Of a stretch of 64,000 nt of DNA, positions 56,168 through 64,000 are shown one piece after another. Each line of letters opens with the position of its first letter. Position 1 is the first letter of the stretch. Source of the stretch: JBBIWA01 sp037439425. Lineage in GTDB: Bacteria > Acidobacteriota > Blastocatellia > RBC074. The stretch covers positions 25,385 through 89,384 of the forward strand of contig JBBIWA010000016.1 of the NCBI GenBank assembly GCA_037439425.1, given 5' to 3'. A model generated the notes under the pieces. The model ran no database searches and was not told the origin of the DNA. It was given only the letters and a program-made list of their open reading frames with translations. The position numbers and the translations under genes are program-made.

Positions 56168-56345
56168 CCTCCAATCTAAAGGGCATTTTGGGTAATTGTA
56201 ACACACCCTTGCTCAGGTATGGCTGAGAATAATTTGCCAAGCTGGCAAATTTTGCTTCTTGCTGGCCCTCTGCAACACGGAGCTGTCAGGTCAATGGCGG
56301 AGGTTGAAAGCTTGCAAGCCACTGCTCCAGTCCTGGCGCACAGTT

Positions 56346-57821
56346 TCAGCTAAAGGTACGCTGGGCTTTGATAGCGCGCTTTGATAATTTATAAGCGCGC
56401 AAGCGGCGATAAAGGGTCGAAGGCGAGATGCCGAGCAGTTCAGCCGCCTTTCCCTGATGCCAGTTAGTGCGTTCCAGCACAGCCAGGATCTGCCGTTTTT
56501 CCAGCTCTTCCAATTTAGCCACCGTCGCGGTACCGGCAGCAGGCGGAGCGAGGATTTCACCGAGGCCACAATCCACCGCCCTGGGGTGATCGGTGGCTCC
56601 ACTCATCATCCCAAGCACAACCACCTGATGGGCAGCCTCCACCGGCAGGTCTTTGGGCTCAATCACATCCCCTTTTGCTAGCAGTGCGGCGCGCTCCATC
56701 ATATTGCGTAGCTCGCGCACATTCCCCGGCCAATGGTAAGAAAGCAGCAGCTGCTGCGCCTCTGGCGAGAGAGTCAGCCGGCGATGCGGCGCAAACAGCT
56801 CGAGAAAATGTTGGGCGATGAGCAGAATGTCTTCCACTCTTTCTCTCAACGGCGGGATTATCAGCTGGATGCTATTGATGCGGAAAAAGAGGTCTTGACG
56901 GAAGCGCCCCTCTTTGACAGCGCTGGCCAGATCCACATTGGTCGCCGCAATGATCCTGACATCCACCTCGACTTTGCGCGTGCCACCCACGCGGAAGAAG
57001 TTCATCGTCTCCAACACGCGCAACAGTTTCGATTGTAACTGGGGCGACAGCTCGCTGATTTCATCCAGAAAGAGAGTGCCGTGATTGGCTAGTTCAAACA
57101 GGCCCAGCTTGCGCGTCCGCGCGCTGGTGAAAGCCCCGGCCTCATGGCCGAAGAGCTCTGACTCCACCAACGTTTCGGAGACGGCGGCGCAGTTGAGGTC
57201 TACGAAAGGCTTTTCGGCGCGCGACGAAGCGCGGTGAATGGCTCGCGCAACCAGTTCCTTGCCCACCCCTGATTCGCCAGCGATCAGCACAGGTGCATTG
57301 CTGGGCGCAATCTGCGTGACCTGATCGAGCAGCTCCAACATCTGCCGATTACGTGTCACAATCACCATCTGCCCAGTGCGCGTGTTGCCGAGATCGAGGG
57401 CGCGCTGGTTGACCAGATTCTTCAGCACCAGATTCTCGCGTTGCAGCCGATTCTTTTCATAAGCCTTCCGGATCAGCTCGGTCAGTTCCGTCAGATTGCA
57501 GGGCTTGGTCAAATAATCATAAGCTCCGAGCTTCATAGCTGAGAGCGCGGTCTCAACCGTAGCGTGACCGGTCATCATCAACACCTCAGGCGCCGGGTCT
57601 TGCTCGCGCAGCATCCGCAGAATGCTCAGGCCGTCCGAGCCGGGTAACATCAGATCGAGCAGGGCAACATGAAATTCCTGTTCACGGGCTAGCTGGATGG
57701 CCGTCTCGCCATCATTGGCCACACTCACCTGGCAGCCACGCCGAGTCAATTCTTTTTGCAAGACGAGCGACAGATTGTGCTCATCCTCGGCAATGAGCAG
57801 CTTAATCGGTTCCTGGTTCAT
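56346..57821 (-). CDS. sigma-54-dependent response regulator (NtrC family)
   Basis: This 491-residue protein has a receiver domain (LLIAEDEHNL, phospho-acceptor Asp56 in LLDLMLPG, TKPCN lysine), an AAA+ sigma-54 activator domain and a Fis-type helix-turn-helix (HQGKAAELLGISPSTLYRRL). Walker A is GESGVGKELVARAIH and Walker B is GTLFLDEISELS. The sigma-54 contact loop, usually GAFTGA, reads GAFTSA here; the Gly-to-Ser change may weaken or alter sigma-54 coupling. The gene follows its histidine kinase gene, which ends 79 bases upstream. Start ATG 57821 begins the receiver domain. Confidence 0.92.
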   Translation of the reverse strand: MNQEPIKLLIAEDEHNLSLVLQKELTRRGCQVSVANDGETAIQLAREQEFHVALLDLMLPGSDGLSILRMLREQDPAPEVLMMTGHATVETALSAMKLGAYDYLTKPCNLTELTELIRKAYEKNRLQRENLVLKNLVNQRALDLGNTRTGQMVIVTRNRQMLELLDQVTQIAPSNAPVLIAGESGVGKELVARAIHRASSRAEKPFVDLNCAAVSETLVESELFGHEAGAFTSARTRKLGLFELANHGTLFLDEISELSPQLQSKLLRVLETMNFFRVGGTRKVEVDVRIIAATNVDLASAVKEGRFRQDLFFRINSIQLIIPPLRERVEDILLIAQHFLELFAPHRRLTLSPEAQQLLLSYHWPGNVRELRNMMERAALLAKGDVIEPKDLPVEAAHQVVVLGMMSGATDHPRAVDCGLGEILAPPAAGTATVAKLEELEKRQILAVLERTNWHQGKAAELLGISPSTLYRRLRAYKLSKRAIKAQRTFS

Positions 57822-57899
57822 CAATCGTATTACCCTTCTATCTGAGTGATGAGTAATGAGCGATGAGCCATGGCGGCGGTTTCGCTCTTCACCCCGCAC

Positions 57900-59606
57900 T
57901 CATCCTTGAGCACAGGGCGGCAGCAGCACCCGCACCGTGGTACCGCATCCGACCTGAGAATCAACTTCGATTCTGCCGCCGTGGTCTGAAACGAGGCCGT
58001 AACAAACCGCAAGGCCGAGACCTGTCCCTTGCCCGAACGGCTTTGTAGTGAAGAACGGTTCAAAGATCTTGGGAATGTCTTCAGCTGGAATGCCGCAACC
58101 GTTGTCAATGAATTCCACTCCGACGCAGCAACCCCCCTTATGGTCATAGCGGCCGCTGCGGATGCGCAGTCGCCCCTGCTCACCCATAGCATCGAAGGCA
58201 TTGGAGATGATAGCGATGAAGACCTGTTTGAGCTGTGCCTCGTTGCCATAGATGGGCGGGAGGGCTTCGTCAAGTTCCCGGCTAATCTCCAAACGCTTGA
58301 ACTTCGGATGGTGCTTGATCAGTTGCAGCGTCTGCTCAATCAAGTAATTCACTTTCAATTGAGTCTTTTCAGCCTGCCGCTGGCGGCTGAAATCGAGCAA
58401 GCTGTTGGTGATCGTTTTACAACGAAAGGCCTCGTCATTAATGATCTTCAGATACTCCCGGAAATCAGCCAGCGTCTCTTCCGGTAAGGCAACAGCCTGG
58501 TCAAGGAGCGCTTGCAAAGCCTCGGCGCAGGCAGCAATGGTAGCGAGCGGATTATTGATCTCATGCACGACGCCAGAAGCCAGGCGTCCGATCCCGGCCA
58601 ACTTCTCCGCCCGGATGATGGCCTCATTCATCTTCTTCTGCTCGGTGATCTGCTCGCCCAGACTGATCACGTGCGTAACCTCGCCCTCCTCACCGCCCAA
58701 CCGCATGGGAATCTTGCTGATCAACCAGTAATGCTTGACGCCTTCGACATTCGATTCCTGCTCAAAGCGCAGCACCTCTCCACGGGTGAAGACGCACTCG
58801 AATTCCTGCTGCAACACCTCGCGTGGCATCTTGTAAAAGACGTCCAGCACACTACGCCCGATGACCTGCTGGCGTTCAATGCCCTGCCCGCCAATTTCGC
58901 GGTTCCGATTCCAGGCCACAATCCGCAACTGGCGGTCAACTACGTAGAGGCTGACCGGCAGCGAATCAATCACCTTCTCGGTCAACCGCTTCTGCATTTC
59001 AATCTCTTGCTGGCGCTTGCTCAACTCAGCAATCAGTTGTTGCGAGGTTTGTTGTGCCTGACGCAGCAGACGCGCATTATTCAGCGCCAGAGTGAGCGTC
59101 GCAGCGATTTCACCTAACCACTTCCGGAGAGCCAGCTCAAATTCCCCCTGATGGGCACAAATTAACATGCCCAACAGTTGCCCATTCAGAACCAAAGGCC
59201 AGGCCAGCTCGCAGACCTGGAGCGCCGACGGCCAACCGCGAATGCCAGGCGGTGAGGGACGATAAGCCGCTGCCGCTCTCTTCGGATGCCATTTCAGATG
59301 CGCCGTCTCCAGGCAGAGACTGCCCTCCTGGGCCGAAGCCACCAGCGCGCTCTCCAGCACGTTCCCTGACTGTTCATCCAGGACCACAAGTCCGCAAGCC
59401 GCCAACTCAGCAGCAGCTGCGATCTCAGCAGCGATCTCCTTGAGTGCCGGCCCGATTTGCAGATTGGCGTGAAGCAACTGATGAATGCGCTCTCTGGCTG
59501 CACTCCAGAGAGCGGCCTTTGAGACCGCTTTAGTCGCTTCGCAGTCTGCCGCAGCGGCCTGCGCTGCTTCATCGGCTTGCCCTGGTTGCACAGCTCTCTT
59601 CATCAC
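57900..59606 (-). CDS. GAF-PAS sensor histidine kinase
   Basis: This 568-residue soluble kinase has a GAF-like domain (about 40-180), a helical linker, a PAS domain (VIDSLPVSLYVVDRQLRIVAWNR, about 215-330), then HisKA with phospho-acceptor His348 in ASGVVHEINNPLAT and an HATPase domain (N box EFIDNGCGIPAEDIP, FEPFFTTKPFGQGTGLGLAVCYG). No membrane segments are seen, so it senses an internal signal. It is encoded just before the sigma-54 regulator on the same strand and is its likely partner. Cys residues in the GAF region could ligate metal or sense redox; unproven. Confidence 0.92.
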   Translation of the reverse strand: MMKRAVQPGQADEAAQAAAADCEATKAVSKAALWSAARERIHQLLHANLQIGPALKEIAAEIAAAAELAACGLVVLDEQSGNVLESALVASAQEGSLCLETAHLKWHPKRAAAAYRPSPPGIRGWPSALQVCELAWPLVLNGQLLGMLICAHQGEFELALRKWLGEIAATLTLALNNARLLRQAQQTSQQLIAELSKRQQEIEMQKRLTEKVIDSLPVSLYVVDRQLRIVAWNRNREIGGQGIERQQVIGRSVLDVFYKMPREVLQQEFECVFTRGEVLRFEQESNVEGVKHYWLISKIPMRLGGEEGEVTHVISLGEQITEQKKMNEAIIRAEKLAGIGRLASGVVHEINNPLATIAACAEALQALLDQAVALPEETLADFREYLKIINDEAFRCKTITNSLLDFSRQRQAEKTQLKVNYLIEQTLQLIKHHPKFKRLEISRELDEALPPIYGNEAQLKQVFIAIISNAFDAMGEQGRLRIRSGRYDHKGGCCVGVEFIDNGCGIPAEDIPKIFEPFFTTKPFGQGTGLGLAVCYGLVSDHGGRIEVDSQVGCGTTVRVLLPPCAQG

Positions 59607-59759
59607 TCAATCCTGGCAGGGTCTGGGGGAGCTTTTCGGTGGCCCAGGAGTGGCCTTCCAAGCGATCAATCGTCAGATAGGGCAGACATGGGTTGAAGCA
59701 ACAGACAGTTGGCGTGGCAGCTTGACCTCTGGACTGAAGTGCCCCTTTCTCGGCGCGCT

Positions 59760-59972
59760 TCAGTTTTCAGCCAGATCAGAGCAGTCGCCGAGCGGATAGG
59801 GGTAGCCGCAGGAAGAACAGGGCGTCTTACGTCCACATATACTGCCAGGTACTGGAGCCTGGCAACGGATACAACGCAACTCCAGCTCGGCAGTGGCATA
59901 AGGATCATCGTACTGCCGGCGCACAGAGAAAGTAGCGGCCGATTTCTTCTCGTAGTTGGGCTTGTCCGTCAT
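59760..59972 (-). CDS. small zinc-ribbon-like protein
   Basis: This 70-residue protein (MTDKPNYEKKSAATFSVRRQ...) ends in a cysteine cluster: LRCIRCQAPV, SICGRKTPCSSCGYPYPLGDC. Two CxxC pairs indicate a zinc ribbon. There is no membrane helix. ATG 59972 is preferred over TTG 59987. Family not recognised. It sits between the kinase operon and the fusion gene, on the same strand as both. Confidence 0.55.
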   Translation of the reverse strand: MTDKPNYEKKSAATFSVRRQYDDPYATAELELRCIRCQAPVPGSICGRKTPCSSCGYPYPLGDCSDLAEN

Positions 59973-60248
59973 AGTTTCAAACTTCAAGCGTCAATCTGCG
60001 TCGCACCTCATCAGCGCCGCGCACGCCTCAGATATTGCACATCTGCTGTCCGGGGTTGTTCGGGGATTCGGCACCGCCGATCAAATGAAGAGCCTCAGAA
60101 GGAACATCCTGAGTTTACTTACGTTCTTCTTGTCGAAGAACTATCCACTCCAGGCAGTGGATGGGCCTACTATAGACCATTGCCCGCATCAGAGCAAGAC
60201 CAAAATTTGACACCTGCAACTAACGATTCAGGGCACCTGCCTCATCCT

Positions 60249-62942
60249 TCAGAGGCCGGCTACCCGGCGCCACAAGCCCGTCTCTCCTTCAGCCTGGATG
60301 AGGGCACGCACCTTACGATAAGCCGCAGCGTAGCACTGGCGCATCTCTTGGACCGAAGCTGGACTGGCCAATCTTCGCTCGATCTCATCCCACGTCAACC
60401 TTACATCCGTGCGAACGCGCGCAAGCACCACTCCCTCACCTGCGACGTGCGCCGCCAACCCTTCCGCCAACCAGCGCGGCGTTTTGCCTTTAGCTAAAGT
60501 CTCAATCACCGCGTGCGCATACTCGTGGCGCAGCGAGGTGAGGAGCACGCCCCGGCGCTGCAACACCCGAAGTGGCTGCAACTCGATCCGGCCTCCGCGC
60601 GTCACACCCGCCACCCACCAGGGTTGGCCCGTGGCCGCGATAAAGTCCTGGACAGTGCGATGGATGATAACTTCAACTACTTCAAGTCCGGTTGCGTTAA
60701 GCGAGGCCTCCTGTAAACGGCGCATAATGTCCGTGCGCGCCCTCTCAAGTATGCGCACTACAGCCTCGATCTCTCGTTTCTCCAGCTCGGCCGGATAGCG
60801 CACACGGAAATGCTCGCTCGATAAACTCAGCTTGCGAGCATCTGTCTGAAAGGCTTCCACTACTCCATCAGAACCGGGTTTGCTCGTTTCCCACCAGGTT
60901 GCGCGCAAAAGGCTCGGCTTGCTACGCCGCAAAGCTGTGCCTGGGAAATAATGGCTGAGGATCTGTCGGTAAGTCATGCCGCGTCGCGCCATGACATGCG
61001 CGCCCGCCTGGCACAATCCCAAACCGTGACCGAAGCCGCCGCCGCGAAAGAGGAAGCGCTCCCCAGTGCGTTGGACCTCGAAGCGCGAACTCTTCAGCAG
61101 ATGCCAGCCCAGCGCGCGCCCGACAATCAGCTTGAAATCCCAGCCCCGGACCAGGCGCCGCCGCTCTCCTTCAAGCGCTATCAACTCGGCGCGCCCGCTT
61201 ATGTCTCGCTTGATGATCACCACATTATCGAGTTTCGCGCCCACATCAGTGCGCGCATCGCGGCGCAAAGCGGCGGCCAGTTGCGCGGCTGGTATAGTCT
61301 GCCTCCAGTCGCGGCGCGGCATCGTGGTGCAAAAATCATCGCGCACGCCGCGCAGATAAGCTGGCGACGGCACGCCCCACAGCGCCTCGAGATTAGCCGT
61401 CATCCCGCCACAGGCAGCGTGAAAGTAGCTCTCAATCATCCGCCCTTGCTCATCGCTCAGAACTTCTCCACTTGTCTCTGCGACGGCCCGTTGCGCTGGG
61501 GAGTCGAAGTTGTAGCCGGTCGCTACCGCTCCCGGTACCGTATTCACACCTCTGCCTGCTGTATAACGCTGGCAATGGGTCGTGCTGCAAAAGTCATAAC
61601 CGGCGGACGCGTGGCGCTTAAGGTTTTTAAGCGCGAAGGTACGACTGACGACGGCTTGCGCTTTGAGCGCCTCGATTTCATCTTCGCTGCCCGCTTCCGC
61701 AGCCAACACTCCCCTCAGATATTCTTCCAATGACATAGTACGCGTTTTGTTCTCGCTCACCAGATGAACTTTGATTGTTAGCCCACTGCCAGTGGGAGGC
61801 GTAGAGAGAAGGGCTGATTTTGCGCCGCTCAGCTCTGCCGTCTCAACTCGTCTTGTTTTTGCATACTCTGCAAAGACCTCTCGGGCCACGGCTGCACACC
61901 GCGCGCCGGGTTCGCGTTTGAGAAAGACCAGCACCGCCAAGGTGACGCGATCGGGAGCGACTTCGCCTAGTGCATCTGGCTCAGCCGCAAAACCGATGAA
62001 CCAGCCTTGATTGCGAAAGCCATTGCTTGAAGTCGAAGTGCCCGTCTTGCCGAAGATGTGGAGAGGGAGTGAATCAAGCCTGGCCTGTGCCGCCGTGCCA
62101 TACTTGACGCTGCGGCGCATCCCTTCGATCAACACTGCTCGATGCGGCCGCGCAATACTGAGCCGCGCCACTTCTTCGGCGGCGAAAGCTTCCGGTGCAA
62201 CGTGCTGAGGCCGGTAGCGACGGCCGCCGTTGACCAAGGCAACGTAGGCTGCCAGTAACTGAATGGGTGTGACCAGCAGCTGATCGCTTTCACCCAGCGC
62301 CTGACTTACCGCCCACTCGCCGCGCGGCAACTTCCCTGCTCCTTCATGACCGGCGTTGACTCCTGTTCTCGCTCCCAAACCAAAAGCAGCCAGCGTCGCG
62401 CTAAAAGTCCCCTCGTTCAACCGCTCGCCAAGGCGCGCGAAATAGTCATTGCAGGAGTAAGCCAGTGCCTGAGCGAGATTGAATGGTGAATCATCTTTCG
62501 GGTGAGAACAAACGATCGCCAAATCGCTGCGAGCATATTGCCTGCGGCAAAACCAACGCGTTTCCCGATCAACCACTCCGGAGCGGAGCGCGACGAGCGC
62601 GGTGAAGGGTTTGATGGCTGAGCCTGGCGGGAAAGCCTGCTCGAAGGCGAGGCGGGGATTAACGAGCGCGCGGATGCGCCCGGTCTGCGGGTCCATGACG
62701 ATAAGCGTGCCTTCACGCTCAGCTAACGCTTCCGTCGCCGCGCGCTGCAAGCTAGCATCTTGCCCAGCTTCGCTGGCGCTCGTTTCCGCTCGCACCTCGA
62801 CTGCCTCTGGCCTGCTCTTCGGCCAGGTGCAGGCGCACAAAATCATCGCTCCACATAGCAAAGAGCAAAGCGTCTCCTTTGCCCCGAGCTCTTTGCCCTG
62901 AGCTCTTAGCTTTTTGTTCTCTTCGTGCTCTTCGTGGTTCAT
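60249..62942 (-). CDS. transpeptidase-SpoIID-metallopeptidase fusion
   Basis: This 897-residue protein has a lipoprotein-like signal (TLCSLLCGAMILCAC, about 23-37), then a penicillin-binding transpeptidase domain: SxxK as SAIK (Ser108), SxN as SCN (about 164) and KTG in FGKTGTSTSS (about 295). Next is a SpoIID/LytB domain (MSLEEYLRGVLAAEAGSEDE, VVSRTFAL, GFGHGLGLCQAGA), a family of lytic transglycosylases and amidase enhancers. The C-terminus is a peptidase-MA-like metalloprotease with HEYAH (806-810) and WLAEGLAAH. It therefore combines peptidoglycan cross-linking, glycan cleavage and a zinc protease in one exported chain. The N-terminus derives from a dispersed repeat (NHEEHEENKK), so the exact start is uncertain (GTG 62960 is possible). 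Confidence 0.85.
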   Translation of the reverse strand: MNHEEHEENKKLRAQGKELGAKETLCSLLCGAMILCACTWPKSRPEAVEVRAETSASEAGQDASLQRAATEALAEREGTLIVMDPQTGRIRALVNPRLAFEQAFPPGSAIKPFTALVALRSGVVDRETRWFCRRQYARSDLAIVCSHPKDDSPFNLAQALAYSCNDYFARLGERLNEGTFSATLAAFGLGARTGVNAGHEGAGKLPRGEWAVSQALGESDQLLVTPIQLLAAYVALVNGGRRYRPQHVAPEAFAAEEVARLSIARPHRAVLIEGMRRSVKYGTAAQARLDSLPLHIFGKTGTSTSSNGFRNQGWFIGFAAEPDALGEVAPDRVTLAVLVFLKREPGARCAAVAREVFAEYAKTRRVETAELSGAKSALLSTPPTGSGLTIKVHLVSENKTRTMSLEEYLRGVLAAEAGSEDEIEALKAQAVVSRTFALKNLKRHASAGYDFCSTTHCQRYTAGRGVNTVPGAVATGYNFDSPAQRAVAETSGEVLSDEQGRMIESYFHAACGGMTANLEALWGVPSPAYLRGVRDDFCTTMPRRDWRQTIPAAQLAAALRRDARTDVGAKLDNVVIIKRDISGRAELIALEGERRRLVRGWDFKLIVGRALGWHLLKSSRFEVQRTGERFLFRGGGFGHGLGLCQAGAHVMARRGMTYRQILSHYFPGTALRRSKPSLLRATWWETSKPGSDGVVEAFQTDARKLSLSSEHFRVRYPAELEKREIEAVVRILERARTDIMRRLQEASLNATGLEVVEVIIHRTVQDFIAATGQPWWVAGVTRGGRIELQPLRVLQRRGVLLTSLRHEYAHAVIETLAKGKTPRWLAEGLAAHVAGEGVVLARVRTDVRLTWDEIERRLASPASVQEMRQCYAAAYRKVRALIQAEGETGLWRRVAGL

Positions 62943-63122
62943 TATTTGAGGAGTTACCACGTCTTTCCCATGGGTGTTCAGGTAGCGAACGCCTCCTGAC
63001 CTCTGACCACTGAAAACTGATCGCTGACTTCAAAGGGACAGAGCAGCACCTCAAGCGATAATTTTCTTCCTCCCCAGTTGCCAGAGGTCAGCCGTCAGTC
63101 ATACTCACTCACCTGAACGTGC

Positions 63123-63869
63123 TCAGGCTCCATCTGCGGGGCGGCTTATTTCTGCAAGCGCGCCGAGCGTGATCACCCAGCCGAAGAGCATCAGTAGCAG
63201 AGCCAGCGTTAGCCGCACACCCAGCAATCCCAGTTCCAGCCACGCCTGCTGAACCGCGGTGCGCACGGAGATCAGAAAGTAGGGGATGAGGGCAAAAACG
63301 ATCAATCCGGCAGCATAAATAAGCACGCAGTGCGGAGCAAAAGCGCCAACCAGATTTCGGCCAATCCTTTTGAAAGTCGCGCCCACTCCCTCGCGCAGGG
63401 CCACAATCCACAGCCTGATCATTATCAGCGGCAAGACAAAACCTAGCAGCAGGTAGCGCAGAGCAGCGATCCCGATCTTTGGCCAAACACCTGCTCCTCT
63501 CTTCCCTAACCACCCTTCAACCAGCCCAAGCCCGCCAAGACACAGCCAGCTCAGAATCAGCACTGGCACGCTCACCAGCACCAATTTCCAGAAGTCACGA
63601 AGCGCCCGCTGGAGCAGCGCGCCCGGGCTCATCCCAGTTTGCGGGTAACTCACGCCCAGACACTGGATCACGAAAAACAGCGCTGGCGCAAGGAGTATCA
63701 GCACCAAGTTGAGCAATAGCTCCCAAAGGCGCGCTTCCTTCGTCGTGAAGAAGAGGTAGATCATCAGAAGCAGCGCCGCGTAAAGCCCAATGAAGATGGC
63801 GACCGAGCGCCAATTCCGCAGCAGCTTGATCGCCGCCGCCGTAACTGCCGCCCACACATTCTTGCTCAT
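63123..63869 (-). CDS. polytopic membrane protein, unknown function
   Basis: This 248-residue protein has about six hydrophobic helices (AIFIGLYAALLLMIYLFF, LLNLVLILLAPALFFVI, LVLVSVPVLILSWLCL, YLLLGFVLPLIMIRLWIV, CVLIYAAGLIVFALIPYF and LTLALLLMLFGWVITLG). ATG 63869 has AGGAGGAGAGG upstream, which rules out an earlier start at 63926. No transporter signature is recognised. It precedes the PBP-SpoIID fusion on the same strand by about 180 bases. Confidence 0.7.
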   Translation of the reverse strand: MSKNVWAAVTAAAIKLLRNWRSVAIFIGLYAALLLMIYLFFTTKEARLWELLLNLVLILLAPALFFVIQCLGVSYPQTGMSPGALLQRALRDFWKLVLVSVPVLILSWLCLGGLGLVEGWLGKRGAGVWPKIGIAALRYLLLGFVLPLIMIRLWIVALREGVGATFKRIGRNLVGAFAPHCVLIYAAGLIVFALIPYFLISVRTAVQQAWLELGLLGVRLTLALLLMLFGWVITLGALAEISRPADGA

Positions 63870-64000
63870 AGCCTCTCCTCCTCCGAAGCCTCCCCCGCTT
63901 CCAGGGTGAGGCAAAGTAAAGTTCACCTAAAACCGCCAAAAAGCGGCTCCCAGGGATAAAAATTCAATTGGCGGTGACCCGATCAGAGCTTAGGCTGTAG

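Noticed and set aside
59709..60497. 262-codon plus-strand frame
   Set aside because: It overlaps two minus-strand genes and has no domain; it is an antisense shadow.

Overview
The window is a bacterial chromosome segment of about 55% G+C, most likely from Acidobacteriota, class Blastocatellia (subdivision 4). This assignment is inference. It rests on a Tes/MSS-type radical SAM gene beside a PlsA/GeR-type ether-lipid reductase, the gene set expected in organisms that make ether-bound iso-diabolic acid. It is supported by a TonB-receptor fragment of the type abundant in acidobacteria, a UGSC selenoprotein, and many dispersed palindromic repeats. No rRNA, tRNA or CRISPR array was found.

Layout. 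0.5-4.3 kb: a secreted beta-propeller protein and a class A penicillin-binding protein. 5-17.2 kb: a seven-gene minus-strand operon, which is the strongest pathway in the window. It has a split PlsA/GeR-like reductase (dehydratase-like subunit plus double activase), a 90-residue unknown, a Tes/MSS-like radical SAM protein and three more radical SAM proteins, one of them B12-binding type. The likely product is membrane-spanning and/or ether lipid. 17.2-19.2 kb: A+T-rich spacer, a small zinc-ribbon membrane protein and a TonB-receptor fragment. 19.2-21.3 kb: DsbD. 21.9-26.6 kb: a decayed, G+C-rich mobile defence island (integrase remnant, SNF2 helicase, DUF1156 methylase and DUF499 ATPase pieces). 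26.7-28.9 kb: two overlapping GGDEF genes, one with a ruined signature. 29.1-32.4 kb: a 31-residue small ORF, miaA, an IscB remnant and a CNNM/CBS protein. 32.6-35.4 kb: Dabb protein, MFS exporter, alcohol dehydrogenase.

35.7-40.1 kb holds the most novel-looking module: a caspase-like protease followed by an 1117-residue protein that joins an LCAT-type lipase, a leucyl-aminopeptidase N-domain-like region and a CHAT protease. A copy of the local palindromic repeat lies inside the open reading frame. 40.3-45.1 kb: small membrane protein, MscS channel, peptide-binding lipoprotein. 45.6-49.6 kb: gnd, zwf and a UGSC-family selenoprotein read through an in-frame UGA. gnd and the selenoprotein gene share a duplicated leader of about 200 bp. 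49.6-53.2 kb: MFS transporter, frameshifted MaoC hydratase, acyl-CoA ligase. 53.3-56.2 kb: small proteins, a DivIC/FtsB-like protein and CarD. 56.3-59.6 kb: a GAF-PAS histidine kinase and its sigma-54 response regulator. 59.8-63.9 kb: a zinc-ribbon protein, an unusual transpeptidase-SpoIID-metallopeptidase fusion and a membrane protein.

All functions come from motifs visible in the translations plus family knowledge. No database search was run. Start sites were moved to internal ATG codons where Shine-Dalgarno sequences or family N-termini favoured them.
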